A stretch of DNA of 9,620 bases, taken from the NCBI GenBank assembly GCA_016462055.1, contig JAEMTX010000070.1, positions 1 to 9,620 of the forward strand. The letters run 5' to 3'. The notes below the pieces were generated by a model. It was not told where the DNA came from. It saw nothing but the letters and a program-made list of their open reading frames with translations, and made no database searches. This document shows, piece by piece, positions 1 to 6,363 of the stretch (position 1 is its first letter; each line of letters starts with the position of its first letter). The translations under genes were made by a program, and so were the position numbers. Origin of the DNA: Acidimicrobiia bacterium (GTDB taxonomy: Bacteria > Actinomycetota > Acidimicrobiia > Acidimicrobiales > Acidimicrobilacustridaceae).

Positions 1-12
1 GATAGTTCCGGG

Positions 13-30
13 GCCCCGCCTCGGCGGGGC
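13..30. terminator. GC-rich perfect hairpin, possible terminator of an off-window gene
   Basis: GCCCCGCC at 13-20 pairs perfectly with GGCGGGGC at 23-30, leaving a formal 2-nt loop (in practice about 7 bp and a 4-nt loop). No T-tract follows on the plus strand, and no A-tract precedes it that would give a T-tract on the minus strand. It is therefore not a canonical intrinsic terminator, although U-less hairpins are often proposed as terminators in actinobacteria. It lies just upstream of the promoter of the first gene and probably ends a transcript entering from the left. That role is inferred. Confidence 0.4.
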
Positions 31-67
31 ACCGGCGCGTCTCAAGGCTTGTCGGAGGATTGGGTCA

Positions 68-73
68 TAGGAT
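68..73 (+). promoter_or_regulatory. -10 box TAGGAT of a probable leaderless promoter
   Basis: TAGGAT fits the TANNNT -10 pattern and is separated by exactly 6 nt (74-79) from the GTG start at 80. Transcription would then begin at or next to the start codon, giving a leaderless mRNA. No convincing -35 hexamer is seen 16-18 nt upstream. The same spacing occurs before the genes starting at 2743 and 7281 on the minus strand. Confidence 0.5.
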
Positions 74-79
74 CTCGGC

Positions 80-2185
80 GTGCCACATCCCACACTTCTC
101 ACGCAGGGCCGTATTGGTTCGGTTGAAACTCGTAACCGCATGGTCTTTCCCGCCATGGACCAAAACAGTTGCGAGGACGGGGAGATCACTGATTTAAACG
201 TCGCGCACTACGAGGCGAGAGCCCGCGGGGGAGTGGGGCTCCTCATTCTTGAAACTTCGGCAGTTGCTTGGCCTATTGGCGCAACCTCGCTCCACCAGCC
301 CGCGCTTTCCGAAGATCGGTTCATTCCTGGACTAGCGCGGTTAGCCGAAGCGGCGCATCGTCATGGCTCGAAAATGTTCGTGCAGATGTGTCATCACGGC
401 AAAACCGCCGGTGTTGACGCGATGCAGGATCGTGAGCAACTGGTTCCGTCGGTCCCGTTGCCAGCCGACGAGAACGATCTCAGTTCCGTCACGATGGATG
501 AGTTGATGAAGATGGCGGGGCTTACCGGGGGAAAGCGAGCTCAACAGCGCGCCGCCACCATCGATGATCTCGTGTGGGTTGTCGATCAGTTTGCTGATGC
601 CGCCGAGCGCGTGCAGAAGGCGGGGCTCGATGGCATCGAAGTCCACGCCGCGCATGGATATCTGATTTCGACGTTCCTGTCGCCGCATTACAATCTTCGT
701 GACGATGAGTACGGAGGCTCGGTCGAAAACCGTGCCCGTTTGCTCGTCGAAGTCGTTAGCGCAATTCGCAAACGATGCGGTTCCGATTTCGGAATCATCG
801 TGCGACTTGATGGGCGTGAATATGTTGAAGGTGGAATCACCCCAGAACTTTCCGCTGAATACGCTGTGCTTGCGGAATCAGCGGGAGCCGATGCGATTCA
901 TGTGTCGGCATCTGGGCCCAATTCAATGGGTGTTGGGTTTACCAATGGTCCGCTTCCATGGCAACCCGATCAGTATCTGGGGCTGGCTGCGGTCGTTAAG
1001 CAGTCAGTATCGATTCCCGTGATCGCCGTGGGTCGCATCTTCCCCGATGCTGCAGAAAAACATCTGAAGAACGGCGATTGCGATTTCGTTTCAATGGGTC
1101 GACAACTATTGGCCGATCCTGATCTTCCGGCGAAATTGTTATCGGGAAAACCTGATCGTGTTCGAACATGTATTAACTGCTTTGTTTGTGTGGCCCAGAA
1201 TTTCTGGGACGGTGCGCCCATCTGTGCCGTCAATGCTGAACTCGGCCACTACGACGAAGGTCCACTTCGCCCGGCAACTGAACGGCGCAAGGTTGTGGTC
1301 GTTGGTGGTGGCCCAGGAGGAATGGAAACTGCGCGTGTTGCTGCGGTTCGCGGTCATTCCGTCACGCTGTTGGAAAAATCGCCCCACTTGGGAGGTACTG
1401 CTCGGTTCTCCTCGCTGACCACTCCCATGAACGCCGAACTTGTTCGCTACTTGAGCACCGAGATTTCGCTTCTTGATGTCGACATTCGCACCTCGACTCC
1501 GGTGACCGCCGGATTGGTTCGGGAATTGAATGCCGATGTTGTCGTCGTTGCGACAGGGGCCCGCAGAGAGCGTCCTGACATTCCTGGTGCTGGCCTGCCC
1601 CATGTGTTCTCCGGAGACGATCTGCGAGGACTCCTGACGGGTGATGACCCAGCAGCGGCTTCGCGGCTGCCCGTTCATCGACGTCTGATGGTGTCGATTG
1701 GTCGATCGCTGGGGTTCATGTCGAGCATGGATCGTGTTCGATCGATGTCGAAGCGATGGATGCCGATCGGCAAGCGAGTCGTTGTTGTCGGTGGGGGATT
1801 GGTCGGAGTCGAATTAGCCGAATACCTCGCTGAGCGCGGCCGGAGTGTGACCGTGCTCGAAGAAGGCGACAAACTCGGTGTCGAAATGGCGCATCCTCGC
1901 CGCGCTCGCGCTTTGTTCGAGGCTCGTAATCACGGTGTTTCATTCATCACCGGAGCGCAACTCACTGGGATCACCGAGAGTGGTGTTTCCTACCTTGTCG
2001 GAGACGAGACCCACACGGTTCGTACCGATGCTGTTGTTATCGCCAGTGGTGTGCACGCCGACGAATCAATTGCCGAACAACTCCGTGCCGATGGTTTCGA
2101 TGTTCGCGTTGTAGGCGATGCTGCAAGCGTTGGTTATATCGAAGGTGCGGTTCGAACCGGCTATCTCACTGGTCGATCAATCTGA
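80..2185 (+). CDS. FAD/FMN/[4Fe-4S] NAD(P)H-dependent oxidoreductase (2,4-dienoyl-CoA reductase / trimethylamine dehydrogenase-like)
   Basis: A 701-residue multidomain flavoenzyme of the 2,4-dienoyl-CoA reductase/TMADH class, near the usual ~670-730 aa. Residues 1-360 form an old-yellow-enzyme TIM barrel, with the HAAHGYL active-site segment at 189-195 (His189, His192, Tyr194) and the YGGSVENRAR segment at 211-220. The cluster cysteines are C364, C367, C370 and C382 (CxxCxxC-x11-C), close to the TMADH spacing and unlike the CxxCxxxC form of E. coli FadH. A first dinucleotide fold has GGGPGGME at 409-416 and a second has GGGLVGVE at 571-578, consistent with FAD and NAD(P)H sites. Family knowledge says electrons pass from NAD(P)H through FAD and the cluster to FMN, which reduces an activated C=C bond. 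The substrate cannot be read from the sequence. An in-frame TAG at 68-70 makes GTG 80 the most upstream start. The gene stands alone and converges on the peroxiredoxin gene. Confidence 0.88.
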   Translation: MPHPTLLTQGRIGSVETRNRMVFPAMDQNSCEDGEITDLNVAHYEARARGGVGLLILETSAVAWPIGATSLHQPALSEDRFIPGLARLAEAAHRHGSKMFVQMCHHGKTAGVDAMQDREQLVPSVPLPADENDLSSVTMDELMKMAGLTGGKRAQQRAATIDDLVWVVDQFADAAERVQKAGLDGIEVHAAHGYLISTFLSPHYNLRDDEYGGSVENRARLLVEVVSAIRKRCGSDFGIIVRLDGREYVEGGITPELSAEYAVLAESAGADAIHVSASGPNSMGVGFTNGPLPWQPDQYLGLAAVVKQSVSIPVIAVGRIFPDAAEKHLKNGDCDFVSMGRQLLADPDLPAKLLSGKPDRVRTCINCFVCVAQNFWDGAPICAVNAELGHYDEGPLRPATERRKVVVVGGGPGGMETARVAAVRGHSVTLLEKSPHLGGTARFSSLTTPMNAELVRYLSTEISLLDVDIRTSTPVTAGLVRELNADVVVVATGARRERPDIPGAGLPHVFSGDDLRGLLTGDDPAAASRLPVHRRLMVSIGRSLGFMSSMDRVRSMSKRWMPIGKRVVVVGGGLVGVELAEYLAERGRSVTVLEEGDKLGVEMAHPRRARALFEARNHGVSFITGAQLTGITESGVSYLVGDETHTVRTDAVVIASGVHADESIAEQLRADGFDVRVVGDAASVGYIEGAVRTGYLTGRSI

Positions 2186-2198
2186 ACTCGGACGCGAA

Positions 2199-2224
2199 TC
2201 GGGTCTGGGTTTCCCCAGACCCGA
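2199..2224. terminator. Strong hairpin between convergent genes (bidirectional terminator candidate)
   Basis: TCGGGTCTGGG at 2199-2209 pairs without mismatch with CCCAGACCCGA at 2214-2224 around a TTTC loop (11 bp). It lies 13 nt after the oxidoreductase stop codon and 36 nt beyond the stop codon of the oppositely oriented peroxiredoxin gene, so it can fold in transcripts from both sides. No T-tract follows on either strand. The position and the perfect stem support a shared terminator or 3'-end stabiliser. Confidence 0.6.
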
Positions 2225-2260
2225 GCGCGAATAGTGCTGTGTTGCCTGACGAGAGCAGGC

Positions 2261-2743
2261 TTACAGTCGCCCGATTACGGCCGAGCAGGAACTGACTTCG
2301 ACGCCACCGTTTTCATCGACGTCAAGATTGGTGACAATACCGTTTTCGATAATGACTGCGTAGCGCTTTGAACGTACGCCAAGGCCAAATCCGGTTCCGT
2401 CCATGACTAAGCCCATGGCCTGAGTGAATTCGCCATTGCCATCGGCCAGCATCGTGATTGAGTCGCCGACCTGCTGGTCGTCACCCCAAGCGCCCATGAC
2501 GAACGCGTCGTTGACGGAGATACAGGCGATGCGGTCGACGCCTTTGCCGGTGAGTTCGTTTGCTTGCTGGACGAAACCAGGAAGATGAACCTTCGAGCAG
2601 CCCGGGGTAAATGCTCCGGGAACCGCGAACAGAACGACTTTGCCTGATCCGAGTACATCGGCGGTGTTGACCTTTTCGGGTCCGGCCGCGCCCATGATGA
2701 ACAGATCGATGGCGGGGATTGCGTCTCCAACGTTGATTGTCAT
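2261..2743 (-). CDS. Peroxiredoxin, type II / Prx5-like
   Basis: A 160-residue thiol peroxidase, the normal length for this family, predicted cytosolic (no signal peptide). It reduces hydrogen peroxide and alkyl hydroperoxides. The active-site segment PGAFTPGCSKVHLPGF (42-57) carries the PxxxTxxC motif with peroxidatic Cys49 (Pro42, Thr46). The conserved arginine is in RSKRYA (Arg124/Arg127). Cys74, in IACISVND, lies 25 residues after Cys49, the same spacing as Cys51/Cys76 of plant type II peroxiredoxins, so it is the likely resolving or glutathionylation-relevant cysteine. A third cysteine (Cys153) sits near the C-terminus, in the region of but not aligned with the human PRDX5 resolving Cys. 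ATG 2743 is chosen because it opens the family N-terminus (MTINVGDAIP) and has a -10-like box 6 nt upstream. The gene is 78 nt downstream of the membrane protein gene on the same strand but probably has its own promoter. The reductant is unknown. Confidence 0.92.
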   Translation of the reverse strand: MTINVGDAIPAIDLFIMGAAGPEKVNTADVLGSGKVVLFAVPGAFTPGCSKVHLPGFVQQANELTGKGVDRIACISVNDAFVMGAWGDDQQVGDSITMLADGNGEFTQAMGLVMDGTGFGLGVRSKRYAVIIENGIVTNLDVDENGGVEVSSCSAVIGRL

Positions 2744-2749
2744 GCGATC

Positions 2750-2755
2750 ACATTA
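2750..2755 (-). promoter_or_regulatory. -10 box TAATGT of a probable leaderless promoter for the peroxiredoxin
   Basis: Read on the minus strand, TAATGT (TANNNT) is followed by 6 nt (2749-2744) and then the ATG at 2743. No Shine-Dalgarno sequence lies in this gap, which suits a leaderless transcript. No clear -35 element is visible. The box implies the peroxiredoxin can be expressed independently of the murT cluster. Confidence 0.5.
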
Positions 2756-2821
2756 CGGTTTCGTCGAGGGGCCGTGCTTGTTCGGGTGAGGATTCGACGG
2801 GCAAATCTTCTGTGTCGCGGA

Positions 2822-3319
2822 TTATCCGAACAGGTTCGAGCTGGCATCGGCGGCAGCAAGCACCGCTAGATACACAAAGACAATCGTTTGGGCGAGGCAA
2901 AGAAGGCCGATGAGCTGGGTGGCGTCGCCGTCGCCTCCGGTGGAGGGGCTCCAGAGTTTCCGCACGACCACTGTGGCGAGGGCCGCTGCTGCGATAGCGG
3001 TGACCACGATCGACCAAATAACGGGGAACTGCAGCTTCCAGCCGATCAGCGCTCCGGCGCTCACTACGCCAGGTACGAGAGCGAAAAGACGTTCCTTCAT
3101 CGTTGGACCGAAAACCGCTTGGCGAATGAATTCAACGAAGCCTGCGCCACCGATTGAAAACACCATCATTGGCAAAATCGCGTCAGTTGCAGATTGCGTT
3201 GCTATTTGATTGAACGCAAGAACATCGCCGAGCACTAAGAACGCGAGTGTGAGCGTGACCAGCACAATTTGAGCGATGGAACCGGCCGTAGCGCGCGGCC
3301 GTGAGGGTTCGGAAGTCAT
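2822..3319 (-). CDS. Small multi-spanning membrane protein of unknown function, coupled to gatD
   Basis: A 165-residue hydrophobic protein that I do not recognise as a named family. A short charged N-terminus (MTSEPSRPRATAG) is followed by about five hydrophobic stretches at roughly 15-35, 45-65, 78-95, 98-120 and 135-157, suggesting an integral cytoplasmic-membrane protein. The loop at about 121-134 is Gly/Asp-rich. No catalytic motif is evident. I chose ATG 3319 over the upstream in-frame GTG at 3343 because its ATGA overlaps the TGA (3316-3318) that would end full-length gatD. The two start/stop pairs in this cluster then have the same 4-nt overlap. This implies co-transcription and translational coupling with murT-gatD, so a role at the membrane in envelope or lipid II metabolism is a guess from context only. 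If GatD synthesis ends at the internal TGA 3475, coupling to this gene would be weakened. Confidence 0.7.
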   Translation of the reverse strand: MTSEPSRPRATAGSIAQIVLVTLTLAFLVLGDVLAFNQIATQSATDAILPMMVFSIGGAGFVEFIRQAVFGPTMKERLFALVPGVVSAGALIGWKLQFPVIWSIVVTAIAAAALATVVVRKLWSPSTGGDGDATQLIGLLCLAQTIVFVYLAVLAAADASSNLFG

Positions 3320-3477
3320 GAGCGTCGCAGGATGTCGCGCCACGAGCGTCGAGGAGCGAGTTCGTGATCGCGAGCCGCTTGAATTCGCTCAGTGCGTAAT
3401 GAATCCACGTCAGTGTCATCAAGTGGAGTCATCGCTGAAGTACCGACGATCCAACCCAGAAGTGCGTCGGCGAGTCA
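3316..3477 (-). pseudogene. gatD: Interrupted 3' end of gatD: in-frame TGA followed by 52 conserved-looking codons
   Basis: The gatD frame meets TGA at 3477-3475, directly after the ...LHGPALARNP segment. In the same frame, 52 sense codons follow and stop at TGA 3318-3316. They begin LADALLGWIVG and contain PLDDTDVDSLRTERIQAARD. From memory of the family, actinobacterial GatD proteins commonly continue LARNP-(A/E)-LAD..., followed by an acidic PLDD.. and an ..LR.ER segment, so this is the expected C-terminal tail with one sense codon replaced by TGA. A single G-to-T change from GAA (Glu) would suffice. TGA is a normal terminator elsewhere in this window (stops at 2183-2185, 4119-4121 and 8514-8516), so general codon reassignment is unlikely. 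A nonsense mutation or a sequencing/assembly error is most likely. Confidence 0.75.
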
Positions 3478-4122
3478 TGGGTTGCGAGCAAGGGCCGGAC
3501 CATGCAGATAGGTGCCTACGATTTTTCCGGTGATGACACCCTCTGTTCCGTCGCCATTACCTTCTCCTACTTCAACCGCAGAAAGTGTTTGAGAACGACT
3601 GCCGGGGATTGTTCGACCAGCGTGATTTTCGAATCCGGTGAGTTGACCGAGTTCGATGATCCCTTCGGGTGTGGTGAGTTGTGCGCTCGTTGTCAGCAGT
3701 TCGCCAACCGCCCGAGGTCGGTCGACGCGGATGGTTTCGCAATCAAGAAGCCCCAGTCCGGGGCGACTCGTTCCATTGGCGTCAGGGAACCGGTGCCCAA
3801 GAATCTGCATTCCAGCGCAAATGGCGAGAACGACAGCGCCGTTGTCGACAGCGCGATGTAGGCCTCGGCTTTGTTCAAGTTCCCGAGTCGCTTGAACCTG
3901 CGGCCCGTCCTCGCCCCCGCCAACAAGGTACAAGTCGGCAGAATCGGGGACAGGTTCGCCCGCATCGACCGTGATGTGTTCGACTGCGATTCCGCGCCAT
4001 TCGAGGCGACGAGACAACACAAGCGCGTTTCCTCCGTCGCCGTATGTGCCAAGGAGGTCGGGGTAGAGCGAAACAATCCGGACTGCGGAGTCGTTCAGTC
4101 GAGTCGCGGGGAGTGACGTCAC
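3475..4122 (-). CDS. gatD: Lipid II isoglutaminyl synthase, glutamine amidotransferase subunit GatD (prematurely stopped)
   Basis: A class-I (CobB/CobQ-like) glutamine amidotransferase that hydrolyses glutamine and delivers ammonia to MurT, which amidates the alpha-carboxyl of D-Glu in the lipid II stem peptide. The first part carries SLYPDLLGTYGDGGNALVL (18-36) and YLVGGGEDGPQ (65-75). The nucleophile is Cys102 in LAICAGMQILG (99-109), and the catalytic His is His207 in GTYLHGPALARNP (203-215), both equivalent to the Cys/His pair described in S. aureus GatD. The GTG start (4122-4120) overlaps the murT stop TGA (4121-4119) by 4 nt, so the two subunits are translationally coupled. The protein as encoded is 215 aa and stops right after LARNP; reading past the TGA would give 268 aa. 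Both catalytic residues are upstream of the stop, so a truncated enzyme could in principle be active, but it lacks the family's C-terminal helical tail. Confidence 0.88.
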   Translation of the reverse strand: MTSLPATRLNDSAVRIVSLYPDLLGTYGDGGNALVLSRRLEWRGIAVEHITVDAGEPVPDSADLYLVGGGEDGPQVQATRELEQSRGLHRAVDNGAVVLAICAGMQILGHRFPDANGTSRPGLGLLDCETIRVDRPRAVGELLTTSAQLTTPEGIIELGQLTGFENHAGRTIPGSRSQTLSAVEVGEGNGDGTEGVITGKIVGTYLHGPALARNP

Positions 4123-5411
4123 AGAACACCGCCCACACGCTCAAGGTGGTCCTGAAAAGCGGTGTAGTTCGATGCCACATCGATTGGCATCGTTGGGTCG
4201 TAGGCGGGTGACTGACGCACTAATTTAATGGCTGACTCGAGATCGTCGGCGACAATGTGGTTGATGTTGCCGTAACGGAATCGAACAGCCAAATCGTGCC
4301 GTCGCTCGCCGATAGCGACGACAAAGCGTTGGCCCATGCGCTCGTAAGCGACATCCCAAAGCCACGATGGGTCATGGCCGTCGGCGATTCGGGCATTGAT
4401 GGCGATGATGAGTGGCGTTGATGGCCCTTCAAGCAGTTCGAGTGCCTCGTGCCAGCCCGCGGGGTTTTTGGCCAAGAGGAGTCGGATGCGAGTGTCGCAA
4501 AATTGGGCCACCCGATATCGACCCGCGATTTCGCGAACATCGTCGAGTCCATCAAATGCTTGGTCAAGGTCGGTCCCCATCGCCGACGCGGCGGCGAGTG
4601 CGAAAGCGGCATTGACACGGTTGACGCGACCAGGAAGCGCGAGTTCTCCGCTCATCGTTCTGCCGTTAATGGCAATGGCGCCGTTGGCGAGAGTCACGTC
4701 GACTGAAGGGCGCCGAAGGGCGCAGGCGGTGCAAGCCCAACCTGCGTCGGTGAAATCAATGCGGCCTGAGCAAGCGGGACAACCGGCGGCGTCAGCAGTC
4801 CATTCTTGACCAGTGCCGACCCACACAACGTTTGGAGCAGCGAGTGCCGCCCAAGTCACGAGTGGATCATCGGCGTTCGCGACGACGGTGCGAGGCGGAG
4901 TTGTTTCAAGTGCAATTCGCCACTGCTCTGCGAGTTTGCGCACTTCTTGTGTTCGGTCTAGTTGATCGCGACTGAGGTTGAGTAGCACGACCGTATTTGC
5001 GTTGGTGGCGCGTAGTACCGAATCGACCCAACGTTCATCGACTTCAAGAACCGCTGTATCAGTTGCGTTGGCGGAGGCGAGAGCCGCGACAATTCCTGGA
5101 GTCATATTCGCGCCTAACCAATTGGACACAATTGGTCGACTGGTGCCGAGTGCGCTTGAGAGAAGTTTCGTCGTTGTCGTTTTTCCGTTGGTTGCACTCA
5201 CAATGACGACGTCTCGAGATGCAGTGAGTTCCGACAGGAGGTTCCTGTCAATAAGCAATGACACTCGTCCGCCGATCACGGAACCAGTCCCGAATTGCAC
5301 GACACGGGAGGCCCAAGCAACGAAGCGACCGGCAGCAACGGCGAGCCGGGCGCGGGGTCGCAGGCTCTTGGCTCGGCCTGTTGCAGAAGCGGGGTTGGGA
5401 GCAGCAGTCAC
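4119..5411 (-). CDS. murT: Lipid II isoglutaminyl synthase, Mur ligase-like subunit MurT
   Basis: A 430-residue ATP-dependent Mur-ligase homologue, the usual MurT length. It activates the alpha-carboxyl of D-Glu in lipid II with ATP and uses ammonia supplied by GatD to make D-isoglutamine, acting at the cytoplasmic face of the membrane. The P-loop is ATNGKTTTTKLL (73-84). Characteristic LNLSRDQLDR is at 144-153. A four-cysteine zinc-ribbon insert, typical of MurT and absent from MurC-F, has C211, C214, C227 and C230. The C-terminal DUF1727 domain (about 310-425) contains INARIADGHDPSWLWD (338-353), the Asp-rich segment in the region where the catalytic Asp has been placed in S. aureus MurT. 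The start is GTG 5411; an in-frame TAG lies five codons upstream, which excludes a much longer form. The gene leads the cluster murT-gatD-membrane protein and is divergent from the SDR gene. No defect is seen in murT itself. Confidence 0.93.
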   Translation of the reverse strand: MTAAPNPASATGRAKSLRPRARLAVAAGRFVAWASRVVQFGTGSVIGGRVSLLIDRNLLSELTASRDVVIVSATNGKTTTTKLLSSALGTSRPIVSNWLGANMTPGIVAALASANATDTAVLEVDERWVDSVLRATNANTVVLLNLSRDQLDRTQEVRKLAEQWRIALETTPPRTVVANADDPLVTWAALAAPNVVWVGTGQEWTADAAGCPACSGRIDFTDAGWACTACALRRPSVDVTLANGAIAINGRTMSGELALPGRVNRVNAAFALAAASAMGTDLDQAFDGLDDVREIAGRYRVAQFCDTRIRLLLAKNPAGWHEALELLEGPSTPLIIAINARIADGHDPSWLWDVAYERMGQRFVVAIGERRHDLAVRFRYGNINHIVADDLESAIKLVRQSPAYDPTMPIDVASNYTAFQDHLERVGGVL

Positions 5412-5420
5412 GACTTGCAG

Positions 5421-5426
5421 ATGCTA
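5421..5426 (-). promoter_or_regulatory. -10-like box TAGCAT upstream of murT
   Basis: On the minus strand TAGCAT (TANNNT) ends 9 nt before the GTG at 5411, placing transcription about 2-3 nt before the start codon. No Shine-Dalgarno sequence is evident, so the murT message would be nearly leaderless. No convincing -35 element is seen. The support is positional only. Confidence 0.35.
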
Positions 5427-5541
5427 CTTCCGAGTGTGGCGAGGGTTCCGGAGCAAATGTCCGGGAATTTCATCCTCCTGCGAGTAGTGCTCGGTATCGC
5501 ATCGTGGCAGAGAAGCGGCCCGTCTGAGTGTTGTAGGCAAG

Positions 5542-5547
5542 TACCGT
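5542..5547 (+). promoter_or_regulatory. -10-like box TACCGT upstream of the SDR gene
   Basis: TACCGT matches TANNNT and would start transcription near 5553-5555. That is downstream of the alternative TTG start at 5551 and about 24 nt before GTG 5578, so this box, if real, favours the GTG start. A ribosome-binding-like GGGGAG lies at 5567-5572. The divergent interval 5412-5577 otherwise shows no clear operator or hairpin. Confidence 0.3.
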
Positions 5548-5577
5548 TATTTGGCAAGTCTCAATTGGGGAGCACAC

Positions 5578-6348
5578 GTGGACGATTTTGCAAGCCGAAG
5601 CGGGACAGCGGTGGTGACAGGTGGCAGCGGTGGTATCGGCGCGGCGATCGTGCGCATGTTGGCAGAACGCGGCAGTGATGTGCTTTTTACCTATCGGGCA
5701 AATCGCGATGCAGCCGATGCGATCATTGCTGAACTTTCGTCGCTTGATGTTCGAGTTATGGCGATGCCCGCTGATCTTGTTGACGAGTCGCTCGCTGCAT
5801 CGGTGATTACCGCAGCGGTCGCAGAGTTTGGAGGCATTCATACACTTGTGCATGCGGCAGGTCCGCATGTCACACAGATGCACCTGAGTCGTGTTGAACC
5901 TTCGGCGTATCGAGCTCAGATCGAAGGCGAAGCGATTGCCTTTTTCAATGTTGTGCAGCCAGCGCTTGAGCAGTTGCGAAAAGCGGAAGGCAGCATCGTT
6001 GCGGTAACGACAGCAGCGACTCGTCGCTACCCAGTTCGTGATGGCCTGTCATCTGGGACGAAGGGCGCAGTTGAAGCCGTGGTTCGGGCACTCGCTGCTG
6101 AAGAAGGACGATTCGGTGTGCGCGCGAATTGCGTTGGGCCAGGAATGCTCACTGACGGAATGGCAGCACGGCTTATGGCCTCGGGTGATCTTGACGAAGC
6201 CGCGCTTGAGGTGACAATGAAGAACATTCCGTTGCGAAAGTTCGGTGATGCTGTCGACATCGCGGAGGCCGTTTGTTTCCTCGCGTCCGACCGAGCCGAT
6301 TTCATTACAGGCCAGATGCTCGACATTGATGGCGGCTACGGCATCTAG
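5578..6348 (+). CDS. Short-chain dehydrogenase/reductase (SDR) family protein with a degenerate catalytic centre
   Basis: A 256-residue Rossmann-fold protein of the classical SDR length. The cofactor loop TGGSGGIG is at 14-21, and Arg40 after the second strand (FTYRAN) favours NADP(H). Asp66 in PADLVD and HAAG at 92-95 (usually NNAG) are the next landmarks. The C-terminus has the typical VRANCVGPGML region and ITGQMLDIDGGYGI. The usual YxxxK motif is S158-S-G-T-K162, so the catalytic Tyr is Ser while Lys162 remains. The Ser 13 residues earlier is Thr145, and the helix-E Asn position appears to be Glu118. Either the chemistry is unusual, or the protein binds nucleotide without classical dehydrogenase activity. 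GTG 5578 is chosen over TTG 5551 because GGGGAG (5567-5572) precedes it at a good distance; TTG 5551 would add nine residues. It is divergent from murT and convergent with the DUF2236 gene. The substrate is unknown. Confidence 0.87.
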   Translation: MDDFASRSGTAVVTGGSGGIGAAIVRMLAERGSDVLFTYRANRDAADAIIAELSSLDVRVMAMPADLVDESLAASVITAAVAEFGGIHTLVHAAGPHVTQMHLSRVEPSAYRAQIEGEAIAFFNVVQPALEQLRKAEGSIVAVTTAATRRYPVRDGLSSGTKGAVEAVVRALAAEEGRFGVRANCVGPGMLTDGMAARLMASGDLDEAALEVTMKNIPLRKFGDAVDIAEAVCFLASDRADFITGQMLDIDGGYGI

Positions 6349-6363
6349 AGAACGACTCGAGCG

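Noticed and set aside
1139..1678. Long minus-strand frame opposite the flavin oxidoreductase, and similar frames opposite murT and ecfT
   Set aside because: Their translations lack recognisable domains, are rich in Arg/Ser/Pro/His, and lie within convincingly identified genes on the other strand or frame.
3320..3343. GTG 3343 as start of the small membrane protein (173 aa)
   Set aside because: ATG 3319 overlaps the original gatD stop by 4 nt and gives a normal short N-terminus; the added eight residues would lie inside the gatD tail with no ribosome-binding site.
3475..3477. TGA in gatD as selenocysteine or as a reassigned sense codon
   Set aside because: TGA ends several other genes here (2185, 4119 and 8516 ends), no selenocysteine is known at this GatD position, and no obvious SECIS-type hairpin was seen immediately after it. 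It is kept as a premature stop or error.
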